A stretch of DNA of 64,000 nucleotides from Psychrobacter urativorans (GCF_904846695.1 NZ_CAJHBR010000006.1:1-64000), one strand, 5' to 3'. Shown: positions 25,001 to 34,129, counted from the stretch's first letter. Translations and numbers: made by a program. The notes: generated by a model from the letters alone, not told the origin.

Positions 25001-27311
25001 ATACTGTTACCTCAACTTGTTTCAGATTGAGTTCACAAGCAATTTCATCCAAACAGCCACTTATCCCCTTCAGCTCATTAATTGATAGTGAGGACATTGG
25101 ATGCATCGCCTCCTGATCAGGATGTTCATGACCGTAAAGAGCGCATATCAAGTGCTCTGGCGCTCTATCTACTAGCATTGATCGCAGCTGATGTCTTAAC
25201 CAATTATCTTGATGACTAAAAAAGCTCTTTAATTGATAGCGAACCCTACTAGGTGTAATGCCTGAAAACTCCTTAGGGTTTTTACTAAAGATTTGAATAA
25301 GAGGTTGGCGAGAGTTTAAAATTTCATCTATGGGAAACTGCTCAGAGGGATATATAACATTATGTAGTGAAGCAAATTCTTTTATGTATACAATATAATT
25401 TTGTATCGCTATAATCAAAAATTTGCTTAAAGGTATGAGTCTTCCCTGCTCTTGTCCTTGACGCTCTTCTTTATCAGAGACCCAAAATAACCCTGCTATA
25501 AAATCAAACTGGTTTAACACACCTGGCGCATGTACAACAGGTCTTATACCTGTCTGAATCATGATAATATGCCATAACCAAATACCATAGGCATTAAACT
25601 GCTCTATATAACGATCCTTTCGAATACTTAAGTTTCGCTCAAGGCGTCCATTAAAACTTTCGGCTCCATTCGCTAGTTCTGAAAAGAACTTTTGACATGT
25701 CAGCTTATTTAAAGTCATCTCACTACCGATGTAACTCTGGTGCTCTATATTTTCTGATTTAGATTGGTAGTCTTGACGAAGCTGTGAGCGGATATAAAAA
25801 GGGCATTGTTCACTTATAAGATAAATAGCATTTTCATAAGTATTCTCTATACTTTTCATTTTTATACTCGTGTAATACAAAGCTGAGCTATGTTTAACGT
25901 CAACACCAGTGATTAAATCAGCTTGCAACGGCTCATTTAATTCATTTTTTATGATGCTATATAGTGCCGATTCAATATGCTGATAACTTAAAGCTGGCAG
26001 GTCGATCTGACGTTGAAGGTCTTTTAGAACCTCGCTAATTTGAGTCTGCTCAATGAAAATCGGAGTTTCTATAATAGGCTGTAATTTATCCGGAAGTGGC
26101 AAAGTAAATTCGTTATCAAAGCTTTGCCGATGTTGTAATAAATGACTTCTGCGGTTTGTAGTGACATTTACTACAATCTTCAAAGTGTAGTAGCTTTCAC
26201 CCATTCTTCTTTTACTGCTGAGCCATGTGCGTTGGCTTTTCTCTTTGCCAAGTTCATTAATGATTTCTTGGATCTTACGTCCACTAAGGAATGATATTAA
26301 GATAACTACATAGCCAAAACGACTATCATCATCCGTAACCATTGAAAGCTGCCAGACTCTATCAAACAATACTTGAATACTCAGTAAACTTAGCTGCCGT
26401 AAACTTGTTGGAAAGCCAAATTGATTGCGCCTAGTGTGACGAAAGTTATTTTTAAGTTTCCATTGCTGTAGCTCAGCAGACTTAGCAGTATATCTAGAAG
26501 GTTTAAAATTATTATCTAAAAGATTCTCTGGATCATCATCAGCTAAATTTTCATTGGAAGACACATTATCGTTTTGGTGACTTATCCTAAATATAGTGGC
26601 TCTAAGTGGTTCATCATCACTATCAAGAAAAACCTTGTTTAAACCAACACTATTATTGTCAGTATCATCAGACTTGGAGTAAGTCTTGCTAATAAACGTC
26701 TTATCTTTCGCCACGACTTCATAAGCGAGTCTAATGCGACCAATTTTTGCTGCTAACTTTTTATTGACAACCTTACTTGAGGCTTCTGACTGCTTAGTTA
26801 AAACCTCATACTGGCGAATAGCATCTAGTACATTTTCTAATGAACTCTGCTGGGCATGTATACCAATAAGCTCCTTTATTATTTCAGATTGTGGATTGTT
26901 CGCATTTAACCCCATTCTGACTCTAACACCTAACTGACTCACCTTAGCAAGATGACCATCTCCACGCATTGTGATTCTTACAATGATCTGTAGATATATG
27001 CTCATAAACTGCCAGGCAATGCTTTTTCTATCTACCTCCCCATACTTCTGATAAAAAAGTATCAGCATATAAGAGACAGCCCATTCTTCAATTTTCTGCT
27101 CTTTAATAATCATAGTTGCTATGTCAGAGGATTCACCTTCTGTAAAATTAACCTCAAATACATCTATAGCGAAGTTTATATTCAAAGCAAAATTTGGTCT
27201 AAAGCCCAAAACGTAAATAATCAAATCTTGTATTCTTACAACATCAGGAGACCCTTCAGGTACTAGCTTATCAAGAACTATATCCAACTCATTCTTATTT
27301 AAATTCATCAT
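24993..27311 (-). CDS. Tyrosine-recombinase-like partner lacking the catalytic tyrosine
   Basis: About 772 residues from the ATG at 27311, which lies two bases after the stop of the small protein gene; an in-frame start at 27329 would overlap that gene. Near the C-terminus a recombinase core is recognisable: the first arginine in IMIQTGIRPVVH, an HxxR box in NWLRHQLRSML and a following histidine in LYGHEHPDQE, but where a tyrosine nucleophile should follow the sequence is AMHPMSSLSINEL with none. It is therefore probably a structural or DNA-binding partner of the 1,048-residue recombinase rather than an independent enzyme. Confidence 0.7.
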   Translation of the reverse strand: MMNLNKNELDIVLDKLVPEGSPDVVRIQDLIIYVLGFRPNFALNINFAIDVFEVNFTEGESSDIATMIIKEQKIEEWAVSYMLILFYQKYGEVDRKSIAWQFMSIYLQIIVRITMRGDGHLAKVSQLGVRVRMGLNANNPQSEIIKELIGIHAQQSSLENVLDAIRQYEVLTKQSEASSKVVNKKLAAKIGRIRLAYEVVAKDKTFISKTYSKSDDTDNNSVGLNKVFLDSDDEPLRATIFRISHQNDNVSSNENLADDDPENLLDNNFKPSRYTAKSAELQQWKLKNNFRHTRRNQFGFPTSLRQLSLLSIQVLFDRVWQLSMVTDDDSRFGYVVILISFLSGRKIQEIINELGKEKSQRTWLSSKRRMGESYYTLKIVVNVTTNRRSHLLQHRQSFDNEFTLPLPDKLQPIIETPIFIEQTQISEVLKDLQRQIDLPALSYQHIESALYSIIKNELNEPLQADLITGVDVKHSSALYYTSIKMKSIENTYENAIYLISEQCPFYIRSQLRQDYQSKSENIEHQSYIGSEMTLNKLTCQKFFSELANGAESFNGRLERNLSIRKDRYIEQFNAYGIWLWHIIMIQTGIRPVVHAPGVLNQFDFIAGLFWVSDKEERQGQEQGRLIPLSKFLIIAIQNYIVYIKEFASLHNVIYPSEQFPIDEILNSRQPLIQIFSKNPKEFSGITPSRVRYQLKSFFSHQDNWLRHQLRSMLVDRAPEHLICALYGHEHPDQEAMHPMSSLSINELKGISGCLDEIACELNLKQVEVTVYV

Positions 27312-27313
27312 AA

Positions 27314-27868
27314 TTAGTTCACCAGCCAATCCATGTTTTTTGGAATACCTATCACATCGTTCTGAATAGCTTTTCTACATTGTTGATACTCAAAGTTTGT
27401 CTTTTTAATACCTGCAAATTTACAATACGATTCAACGGATAAAACATCTATGCGCATCAATTTACAAATAACTGAGCTGGGCGCTTTCTGTTTAAGCGCC
27501 TTAAATAAGTCAGGGTGATTAATATTTTTTAGGTTGACGAGTTGCACTACCTCAGCCCATGCCAGCATTTGAATATCTTTAATACTTTCTGGTGTGATGA
27601 GACATGGATAACTGTCCATACTTTGCAGTCTTAATATCTCATCAACTCTCTTAAAATCATTGATAAAAAATAATGTATTACAGCTATTTTTAGTCACTCT
27701 AATAGGCGGGCAGTAAAAATTATCTAAATATTCAATATTTATAGAAGATGTACTAAATCTGAGTCTTTGCCAAACAGACAAAGCAGATTCAGCTTGAGGA
27801 TGAATAAGCAGTTTAGTTTTATTCAAATCTACTAGCTTCTGAGTTGGTTTTAAGTTTGCATTTTTCAT
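27314..27868 (-). CDS. Small protein of the recombinase module, 184 aa
   Basis: A 184-residue soluble protein encoded immediately before the two large recombinase-like genes and 12 bases after the DUF1376 gene. It has a basic N-terminus (MKNANLKPTQKLVDLNKTKL) and a helical C-terminal half, and I see no enzymatic motif. The position, between replication-type and recombinase genes in one operon, matches the small third partner of three-protein recombination modules such as GInt GinD or Gamma-Mobile-Trio GmtX; this comparison rests on gene order and size only. Confidence 0.6.
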   Translation of the reverse strand: MKNANLKPTQKLVDLNKTKLLIHPQAESALSVWQRLRFSTSSINIEYLDNFYCPPIRVTKNSCNTLFFINDFKRVDEILRLQSMDSYPCLITPESIKDIQMLAWAEVVQLVNLKNINHPDLFKALKQKAPSSVICKLMRIDVLSVESYCKFAGIKKTNFEYQQCRKAIQNDVIGIPKNMDWLVN

Positions 27869-27880
27869 ACTGTCTCAAAT

Positions 27881-29179
27881 TTATTTTCCTTCTTGTATTT
27901 CAATTATTAATCGATCATAAGTCTCGTCCTGCGACTCGCCAGGCATTAGATGTTGTCCTATATATGTGTAGGTTTCATCAACTGACATATTTGGTAATGG
28001 TGATCTCCATAATCCATTAAGAATCACATTAATTTTAGGATCGGATTTGGCTTCAGGAGTGGATGAGACTTTATGACTTGGATGATAAATGTCATTAACG
28101 ACTTCTTTACCGTCACTACTCGTATCTTCCCAATCTTCATCATCGATATTGAAGCGTTTATCGCTCTGCTTTTTATTTGAATTTTTAGTGCTTCGGCTTT
28201 CTACAGCACGTTGTAACCATTGACGTAGCCGTAATTTACAAATTTTTTCACTTCCTAATGGCTTATCAATCTTAGCTTTCTCTGCATAGTACGTTTTAAA
28301 ATCTTCGATATGTAAATCGTACTCATTATCTGTCATATCTAATATCACGCCTATTGGTGACAGGGCGTCTTGCATAACGTTTTTTACAGGTGCTTGCCAT
28401 TCTTCAATACCAAAATCAATGTGAAGTGATTGATCATAATTAGAATTATTTGACTCAATAAGATCGGTTTGAATAAATAATTTCTCATCAGAAGGAGCTT
28501 GCGAGTGCCCCTCTCTCTCAAATGGTTTCTGGTTTTTGTTTTCTGGGTTATATTTTCTGGTTATAGCTTCTTTTTGCGTGACTATTGCGTGACTCTCAGA
28601 GTGACACGTAGCGACATTACTGTAGTTTGAATTAATTTTATTTTGGTGTGTATCAAATAACTTTCGTAATTCAGTCATACCTTTAGCGCCCTCACTGTCT
28701 ACACCTACTGCTAATAACTGCTGACGCATTGTCCTCTCAGCATCACGTGACTTAGCTTTTCTTTGAGCATCAGATAAGGGAGTGTTTGGAATAGAACTAC
28801 TATTATCAGTCGTGACATCATCACTACTTATTGTATCGTTTATACTATTTCTCCAGTTACGAGCTCTGTAATTTTTTAGAACAGTTTCCCAACCACGATG
28901 TTTATAACATTTAGTACGCTTATCTAACTCAAATTTATCTCTCAAAATTAATCCTAATGCTTGCTTCTCTTCATCGCTATGACAAGCTAATCTATGTGCA
29001 AGTAGTTCTACATCTGATGTTAAACTCTTACCTTTCTTTAGATATTCAGTACGCATTTGAAGATATATTACCTTTTGAATAGGACTCATATGACAAGTAT
29101 CGATCTCCCATTCTCCAAAATTATGATTGACATAATGCATTCCACTTGTGTCATTTATTTCATTTTTTTGCTTTGACAT
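27881..29179 (-). CDS. DUF1376-type protein (phage replication-like)
   Basis: A 432-residue protein whose first 110 residues match the DUF1376/YdaU pattern: a WEIDTCHMSPIQKVIYLQMR segment, then SDVELLAHRLACHSDEEKQA and a FELDKRTKCYKHRGWETVLK hinge. The centre is polar and low in complexity; a second helical block lies around 270-330. DUF1376 proteins are found beside replication initiator or helicase-loader genes of prophages and islands and probably act in replication of the excised element. A role in this island is inferred from its place at the head of the recombinase operon. Confidence 0.68.
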   Translation of the reverse strand: MSKQKNEINDTSGMHYVNHNFGEWEIDTCHMSPIQKVIYLQMRTEYLKKGKSLTSDVELLAHRLACHSDEEKQALGLILRDKFELDKRTKCYKHRGWETVLKNYRARNWRNSINDTISSDDVTTDNSSSIPNTPLSDAQRKAKSRDAERTMRQQLLAVGVDSEGAKGMTELRKLFDTHQNKINSNYSNVATCHSESHAIVTQKEAITRKYNPENKNQKPFEREGHSQAPSDEKLFIQTDLIESNNSNYDQSLHIDFGIEEWQAPVKNVMQDALSPIGVILDMTDNEYDLHIEDFKTYYAEKAKIDKPLGSEKICKLRLRQWLQRAVESRSTKNSNKKQSDKRFNIDDEDWEDTSSDGKEVVNDIYHPSHKVSSTPEAKSDPKINVILNGLWRSPLPNMSVDETYTYIGQHLMPGESQDETYDRLIIEIQEGK

Positions 29180-29235
29180 TATTGATTTCCTTTAACTAAT
29201 ATGAAACTAAGATTCTTAGCAGCTTTTTAAAAAAG

Positions 29236-29499
29236 TTAATTTGATGTACATGATTTTTCACAATTATCAAGATATTCATCTAGATGTCGTTTTCGATACA
29301 GAACGTGCCTGCCAACTTTACTATATGTAATAGCATCTGACTGATGGCAACGCATGTGCTGCAATGTATGCAATGATTTTCCAATATAAGCAGCGGCAAA
29401 TTCAGGAGCAAGAGGGGTATTTTCATCAGCTTCAATAACTTTTTGCTTCAAAAGTTCTTTCTCATCATCCGTATATTCTGACCAACTTTTTTTACTCAT
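29236..29499 (-). CDS. AlpA/excisionase-like DNA-binding protein
   Basis: An 87-residue protein from the ATG at 29499; a GTG at 29508 gives three more residues. The core TPLAPEFAAAYIGKSLHTLQ plus YSKVGRHVLYRKRHLDEYLD is a winged MerR/AlpA-type helix-turn-helix of the excisionase family. It heads the minus-strand operon that runs into the recombinases and is divergent from the XRE repressor, so it may act as recombination directionality factor or activator of the module. Confidence 0.7.
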   Translation of the reverse strand: MSKKSWSEYTDDEKELLKQKVIEADENTPLAPEFAAAYIGKSLHTLQHMRCHQSDAITYSKVGRHVLYRKRHLDEYLDNCEKSCTSN

Positions 29500-29629
29500 A
29501 GCATTCACTCATTTAGTTGTTGTCTAATGAAGGTAGATATAGCTCATAGGAAGACTTTAGCTCATGTTAGTTCTTTATTTGTATAAATTATGTATATAAT
29601 ATTTCTAATAGTGGTTATAAATCATATAA

Positions 29630-29724
29630 TTAGTTACTTTTTAACATATAGTTACATTAAGAGAATTAGGAGTATATAAAGTTTCCTTTAATTATTTTAT
29701 ACTGAATCATCAAAAGAAACTTTT
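29630..29724. promoter_or_regulatory. Candidate operator region of the island switch
   Basis: The 246-bp gap between the AlpA-like gene and the divergent repressor holds a perfect inverted repeat AAAGTTTC (29678-29685) and GAAACTTT (29716-29723), and two direct copies of TAGTTAC (29631-29637 and 29649-29655). Very AT-rich TATAAT-like stretches lie between. The layout is that of a lambdoid-type divergent switch with repressor half-sites; binding is inferred. Confidence 0.4.
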
Positions 29725-29745
29725 AACAACAGCAATGGATTATTT

Positions 29746-30645
29746 ATGAGTATGGATCTTGATAGAGTGGCTGAGAGAATTAAAGATTTAATGGACTCTA
29801 AAGGCTTAAAGCAAGTCGATGTTGTAAAAGCTATAGGAATTTCTAAATCAAGCGTATCCAAATGGCTAAATGCTAAAGCCTGTCCAAGTGGGGAATATCT
29901 TCGCCGCCTCTCTGAAATATTAGAAACTTCTGAGTATTGGTTATTAAATGGTGAGTACCCTTATAGTTCATACGCAAATATTGACGACGCTATGGACTAT
30001 ATGAACGCTTACGAAGAAAGTATGAGGAATCATTACATTACAGAGCTCGGTTTAGATCCTAGCCTCCCTTATAGTATTAGATTTCTAAAAGAAGAGTTTG
30101 AGAATAAGATTTTTAGTGAGCATGAAGAGTTTGAAAAACGATATGAGCCTTCTGCTGAACAAGAGCGCGAAATAGAAGAGTATGAAGAGTGGCTAGAATG
30201 GGAGGAAAGAGCGGATGATTTTATTGAAAATAAGTTAATTTTAAAACAGATAGAGACATATCCTACTTTAATTAAATTTATAGAAAACTTTAAACATGTA
30301 GAACAATCGTTAAGGTCACAGTCTGAAATTGCTGAACGGACGAACAGTAACTTAAGTAAGACTCTATTCTATAATCAAGAAGACCATAGTATGCATCCGA
30401 TAATCACTATTGGTGCACAGTGCTCAGTAGATTTAACTAAACGCACTATAAAAAATGGCAAGTTTTACTTAATAAAAAGTAATAATTTTTACGGGGTAAG
30501 AGCACTATTTAGTCAGTCTGATGGTGGTCTGCTACTACAATGTAAGAACAAGGAATATCCAGACGAGAAAATTTCTAAATCCAAAATAGATAGCTTAGAG
30601 GTTCTCGGTTACGTTTATGCTTGGACTAATATGGATCCTTGGTAA
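29746..30645 (+). CDS. XRE-family repressor (cI-like)
   Basis: A 299-residue regulator with an N-terminal helix-turn-helix of the XRE/cro type (VAERIKDLMDSKGLKQVDVV, then KAIGISKSSVSKWLNAKACP) and a recognition-helix context typical of phage repressors. The middle is an acidic, glutamate-rich helical stretch (about 120-165). The C-terminal 80 residues (TIGAQCSVDLTKRTIKNGKF, then YLIKSNNFYGVRALF) look like a S24/LexA-type peptidase-like fold, but I do not see a clear Ser-Lys dyad. It likely represses the recombinase operon across the shared intergenic region. Confidence 0.78.
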   Translation: MSMDLDRVAERIKDLMDSKGLKQVDVVKAIGISKSSVSKWLNAKACPSGEYLRRLSEILETSEYWLLNGEYPYSSYANIDDAMDYMNAYEESMRNHYITELGLDPSLPYSIRFLKEEFENKIFSEHEEFEKRYEPSAEQEREIEEYEEWLEWEERADDFIENKLILKQIETYPTLIKFIENFKHVEQSLRSQSEIAERTNSNLSKTLFYNQEDHSMHPIITIGAQCSVDLTKRTIKNGKFYLIKSNNFYGVRALFSQSDGGLLLQCKNKEYPDEKISKSKIDSLEVLGYVYAWTNMDPW

Positions 30646-30697
30646 AGAAATGTCTTAATGCGATCTCAAAGCTACTTGTGAAGAGTGCTAAATATAG

Positions 30698-31270
30698 TCA
30701 CTGCACTACAAAAGAGTTATGTTTTGGATGAATATCATAAAACAATTTAGATAAGTCATTTTCCATCCAGCCTTGGCGTAGAAACTTCACTTGAGCCCAC
30801 TTCTTCTCGATAGGGTTCAGATCAGGGCTGTAGGGTGGTAGCCATAGAATGCGATGGCCATGTCTATTCAGTAGTTTTTGAATACGCTTATTTTTATGAA
30901 AGGCAGCGTTATCCATCACAAGTACACATTTTCTCTTAAGCTTTGGTAGCAGCGTGAACTTGCACCAGTGATAGAAAACCTCTTTATTGATGGTGGTCTT
31001 TAAGCAATCGAGTTCAAACAGCATTTTGCCATAGAGCGCACCAATGACATTGGTTCTATCTTTGGCTTGCCAGTTATAATGGTCAATGCAAGGGCTACCA
31101 ATAGGCGCGTAACCATAACGGCGTATCGTCTCACTTTCAAAGCCACGCGCGTATATGTAGACAATAGCAAAGCCCTGAGCGATGTAGTGGTTAAGCTTGG
31201 CCAGATAAATCGCTCTTCTCACAGGACAGGCTTTGGGATGCTCAAGTGTCTTTTTTTTTGCTAATACCAA
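30698..31270 (-). CDS. IS630-family transposase, second frame (DDE domain)
   Basis: The 190-residue frame carries the DDE domain: first Asp region FAIVYIYARGFESETI is altered from the usual DE(S/A) (here the expected first aspartate is not evident), the second Asp in VLVMDNAAFHK, and the final Glu in PPYSPDLNPIEKKWAQVK. It overlaps the upstream frame at a run of nine A residues (on the minus strand, about 31251-31259), where a -1 ribosomal shift would join the two parts. If the first Asp is truly lost, the element is inactive. Confidence 0.72.
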   Translation of the reverse strand: MVLAKKKTLEHPKACPVRRAIYLAKLNHYIAQGFAIVYIYARGFESETIRRYGYAPIGSPCIDHYNWQAKDRTNVIGALYGKMLFELDCLKTTINKEVFYHWCKFTLLPKLKRKCVLVMDNAAFHKNKRIQKLLNRHGHRILWLPPYSPDLNPIEKKWAQVKFLRQGWMENDLSKLFYDIHPKHNSFVVQ

Positions 31271-31547
31271 TACGCTTTAAGGCTTTACTAATACCTGTTG
31301 GGCTACATCTGAAACGCTGGGCTCGCTCATAATGGTAATCGTCAGGGTAATCCTTAACATCTTGAGCTAAGGCTTCATCCTCTATTTTGTAGGGCTTGAT
31401 GTCTCGAGTGGTTTTACTGTGGAGACGCTTTTTCCACTTCTGGATGGTCGTTGGACTGATATCATAGAAAACAGCAGCTTCAGCAAAGGTCATGCCCTCA
31501 TCTAAGCTTTTCAGAACTTGTTTGCGATAATCTAGGGAGTAAGTCAT
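31242..31547 (-). CDS. IS630-family transposase, first frame (DNA-binding domain)
   Basis: A 101-residue protein with a helix-turn-helix (SLDEGMTFAEAAVFYDISPT, then TIQKWKKRLHSK) and a second one later (YHYERAQRFRCSPTGISKAL). It ends ISKKKDT within the A-run that forms the overlap with the DDE frame. This is the usual IS630 OrfA. Confidence 0.78.
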   Translation of the reverse strand: MTYSLDYRKQVLKSLDEGMTFAEAAVFYDISPTTIQKWKKRLHSKTTRDIKPYKIEDEALAQDVKDYPDDYHYERAQRFRCSPTGISKALKRIGISKKKDT

Positions 31548-31614
31548 GGTTATTTATACTAATAATCGTTTAGTCGATTTATTTTATAACACTTTTATGG
31601 TCAGGTGACTATAT

Positions 31615-32232
31615 TAGAAAAAGGTCATCTGCACCTTTAGGAAGCATAAGCAAATAATAACCTCGACTATCCAAACGCGCTAAATTATTAGTTTAATGAC
31701 AATCGCTCGAATATGGAGTGGGTCAGTGACATTGAATGCATCTGGACTACTAACGACTGTTTGTATCTAACATAGAATAAATAATTATGTGCTAGAGAGC
31801 TTATCGGCTAAGCCGCAAATAAATGTATGGCAGCTGATTCGATATGCTGCGCATTCAATGTAATAATTAATAATTAATAATTAATAATTAATGATAAATG
31901 GTTGGGTCAAAGCTTGATTGTTATAATCTATATAATTTAATATTTTGCATAATCTGCTGATAACTTTTTTGGTACTCTTAACTGAATCGCAGTCCGTTAC
32001 ATAAATGCGCTTCATGATATTGAAATTAACGACTGGATCTAAAGTCAGTTGAACAAACCAATTTTTAATTGCTAATTTTGATACTTATTTGATACTAGAA
32101 AAATATTGTTACATCTTTTTAGTTATAGCTAAATATAGTTAATTTAAACCTAAGTCATTGTTTATAAGAATATTTTATCTCTACCTATTGCTTACTGTTG
32201 TTAAGTATATCTAGATATTTGAGATAACAAAA
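31615..32232. other. Gene-free AT-rich stretch at island edge
   Basis: No gene seen on either strand. It includes a four-copy 7-bp repeat at 31861-31892 and leads directly into the tRNA-Leu fragment, so one terminus of the island and possibly recombinase arm-binding sites should be here. Confidence 0.4.
31861..31892. repeat. Tandem 7-bp AT repeat (TAATAAT x4)
   Basis: Four and a half consecutive copies of TAATAAT. Such AT tracts are common near integration ends and replication starts; no protein site can be inferred. Confidence 0.6.
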
Positions 32233-32290
32233 GGATTCAAAATCCGTTGCCTTTAAAAGCGTGTCGGTTCAAGTCCGACCACCGGTACCA
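32233..32290 (+). tRNA. 3' fragment of tRNA-Leu(CAA), probable att site
   Basis: GGATTCAAAATCC is a complete anticodon stem-loop with anticodon CAA. It is followed by a long class-II variable arm, the T-arm GTCGGTTCAAGTCCGAC, an acceptor strand and an encoded CCA at 32288-32290. The acceptor 5' strand and the D-arm are missing: the bases before 32233 show no resemblance. This is the 58-nt 3' part of a tRNA gene, the standard scar of integration into a tRNA. The gene cannot make a tRNA. A native terminator follows at 32297, so the chromosomal side is to the right. Confidence 0.78.
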
Positions 32291-32296
32291 ATACTA

Positions 32297-32333
32297 AAAT
32301 ACCGCTAGCCTATATGGTTAGCGGTATTTTTTT
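32297..32333 (+). terminator. Terminator after the tRNA-Leu fragment
   Basis: AATACCGCTAGCC pairs with GGTTAGCGGTATT across a short loop and is followed by seven T residues. It is the expected terminator of the original tRNA gene. Confidence 0.8.
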
Positions 32334-32420
32334 GTTTTATGGTTGGGATGATTACCATGCCAAGTGGCATCGCTCAGTAGTAGTAAAGCTTAATAAATAG
32401 TAACTAATAATTTTAGAAAA

Positions 32421-32458
32421 AAACAAGCCACCTTGCAAAATGCTGAGGTGGCCTGTTT
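32421..32458 (-). terminator. Terminator of the BASS-like transporter gene
   Basis: On the minus strand GCCACCTCAGC and GCAAGGTGGC form a stem followed by TTGTTTTTTT. It lies about 210 bases beyond the stop of the transporter gene. Confidence 0.7.
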
Positions 32459-32669
32459 ATTGATAGCGGATTATGAGTGAGACTGGCTATTATCAAAAAA
32501 CACTGGTTTAGTAATGACTTATTCAATATTTAGTAGCTTATAGACCGTTATACGGTTGTTAGAAAAGTCTCATCGATAGTCTTCAATGAGTAACTCTCAT
32601 AGTTACCTTAGGTGAAAATCTAATAGACTCCATTCACTGAAACCGGACTTTAAATCCATAGATCGCACT

Positions 32670-33584
32670 TTATATTTTATGGCGTTTTGCCATATATTTA
32701 CCCAATAAAGGTAGGGAAAATGCTGGTAGTTGAAAAGCACCCAATAAGGGTAAAAACATCACACCCATAAAAGGAGCGGTTATGGTGTAAGCAAGTAATA
32801 CATTGCGTCCGCCACACACCAACGCAGCGACAATGGCATTTTCATAGCCAAAACGCCGATATATAAAATAAGCGGAAAAATAAAACACTAATGCCAATAC
32901 CGAACTTAGCAACAGTAATAACAACGCTTGCCACGGATCATTGTCAAAGGTAGTACGAAATCCTGCCATCAATCCTAGTGGAAATAACATCAGCAGTAAG
33001 ATATTGAACTGCCCAATTTTGGGATAATAACGTGACAAAATATCAGCTGGAACCAACCGACGCATTGCCACAGCTAGCATTATTGGCATAACGATATAAA
33101 TTAATAGGCGATTGACATAAACACCAACGTCTACATGCGCATTTTCATTGCCCAATAGCCACAATACGCCTAATAATGTAAATGGCATAACGAGCGTAGC
33201 AGCGATAGTTTTTGCCGTCGCCAGTTGTGCATCAAACCCTACTGCATTGACTAACGCACCACTACCGAACAAGGGCGCAGTGGCACCAAGACCTGCAATC
33301 GCTAATAGCCAATCGCCACGTACACCCAGTGCATAAGCAATCAATATTAAAACTAGACTCATACCCCCGCTCTGTAACAAGGCAAAAATCCAGACATAGC
33401 TTGTCGCTATACGCTTTAGCAGCGCATATTGGTCGATGCCCAGTAAAGTAAAAAACATCAAGAAGAACAGTACTTGAGGTAAATATACTAGTACTGCATT
33501 GGATAGGTTTGGAAGAACAAAGCCCACAATTGCGCAAACCGGCATAATTAATGTGCTATGACGCGCAATAAAACGAAGAAGCAT
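32670..33584 (-). CDS. Bile acid:sodium symporter-like membrane transporter
   Basis: A 304-residue protein with nine to ten hydrophobic segments, starting with LIMPVCAIVGFVLPNLSNAV. The fold order, with paired helices around GLGATAPLFGSGALVNAVGF and ALVCGGRNVLLAYTITAPFM (a broken-helix-like G/N-rich stretch), fits the BASS/SBF superfamily that moves organic anions with sodium. The start ATG has a strong AGGAAAGG site. It stands alone between the island boundary and an unknown gene, so no substrate can be guessed. Confidence 0.65.
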   Translation of the reverse strand: MLLRFIARHSTLIMPVCAIVGFVLPNLSNAVLVYLPQVLFFLMFFTLLGIDQYALLKRIATSYVWIFALLQSGGMSLVLILIAYALGVRGDWLLAIAGLGATAPLFGSGALVNAVGFDAQLATAKTIAATLVMPFTLLGVLWLLGNENAHVDVGVYVNRLLIYIVMPIMLAVAMRRLVPADILSRYYPKIGQFNILLLMLFPLGLMAGFRTTFDNDPWQALLLLLLSSVLALVFYFSAYFIYRRFGYENAIVAALVCGGRNVLLAYTITAPFMGVMFLPLLGAFQLPAFSLPLLGKYMAKRHKI

Positions 33585-34129
33585 GACCTTTCCTAATAAA
33601 AATATTTATAAAAAATTGGGTATTATCCCCTTTTTTGCCATCCTTTAGGCAAATAATCATAAATCAGCTCAGGCTGATTGCTGGCAGTCATACTAAAGCC
33701 TTGGGCTTGCAACTAAAAGCTTAGGCTTATATGCAGTCTACGCCCATAGAAAGCTACTGCCGCACAAGGTTAGATGTTTTATTGATTTTATGGAAGGCTA
33801 TTATGGATCGCCGCCCTATTGGGATGAGCATATAGCCAAAAGCCAACTATTCAGTACTAAGTAGCTGGCTTTTGCTAAGAGAAATGCCTTTTGCTGTTTT
33901 AATGCCACCCGCACTAACAGAGCCTCACCTGCTATAGCCGTTATGGGTTAACACAATCAAATTATGAGTGGTTACCTATCAAGGTTAATGATTTTTTGCA
34001 GTTAAAGCTTCCCTTGGTCATAAAGGTATTTATAATTGTGAGGCAACCTGTCTATCAACTATCAACTATTAGCATCTAGTTGCGATATCAGGGTGCGCCA
34101 GACACACCCTCATACCTTTATAACTATAA
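33585..34129. other. Gene-free stretch with a hairpin
   Basis: No gene is seen. AAAAGCCAACTA (33838-33849) pairs with TAGCTGGCTTTT (33862-33873), a possible bidirectional terminator about 250 bases downstream of the minus-strand gene at 34130. Confidence 0.45.

Larger units (their letters stand above)
30693..31614 (-). mobile_element. IS630-family element
   Basis: Both ends read TATAGTCAC followed by a short imperfect continuation (TGCACTACAAAAG on the left, CTGACCATAAAAG on the right strand), and TA dinucleotides flank them as expected for IS630 target sites. One transposase is encoded in two overlapping frames. It lies immediately downstream of the XRE repressor gene without interrupting it. 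Confidence 0.78.

Noticed and set aside
31861..31892. CRISPR-like repeat array
   Set aside because: The unit is 7 bp, simple AT sequence without spacers, and no cas gene is present.
32233..32290. Functional tRNA-Leu gene
   Set aside because: The acceptor 5' strand, D-arm and half of the body are absent upstream.
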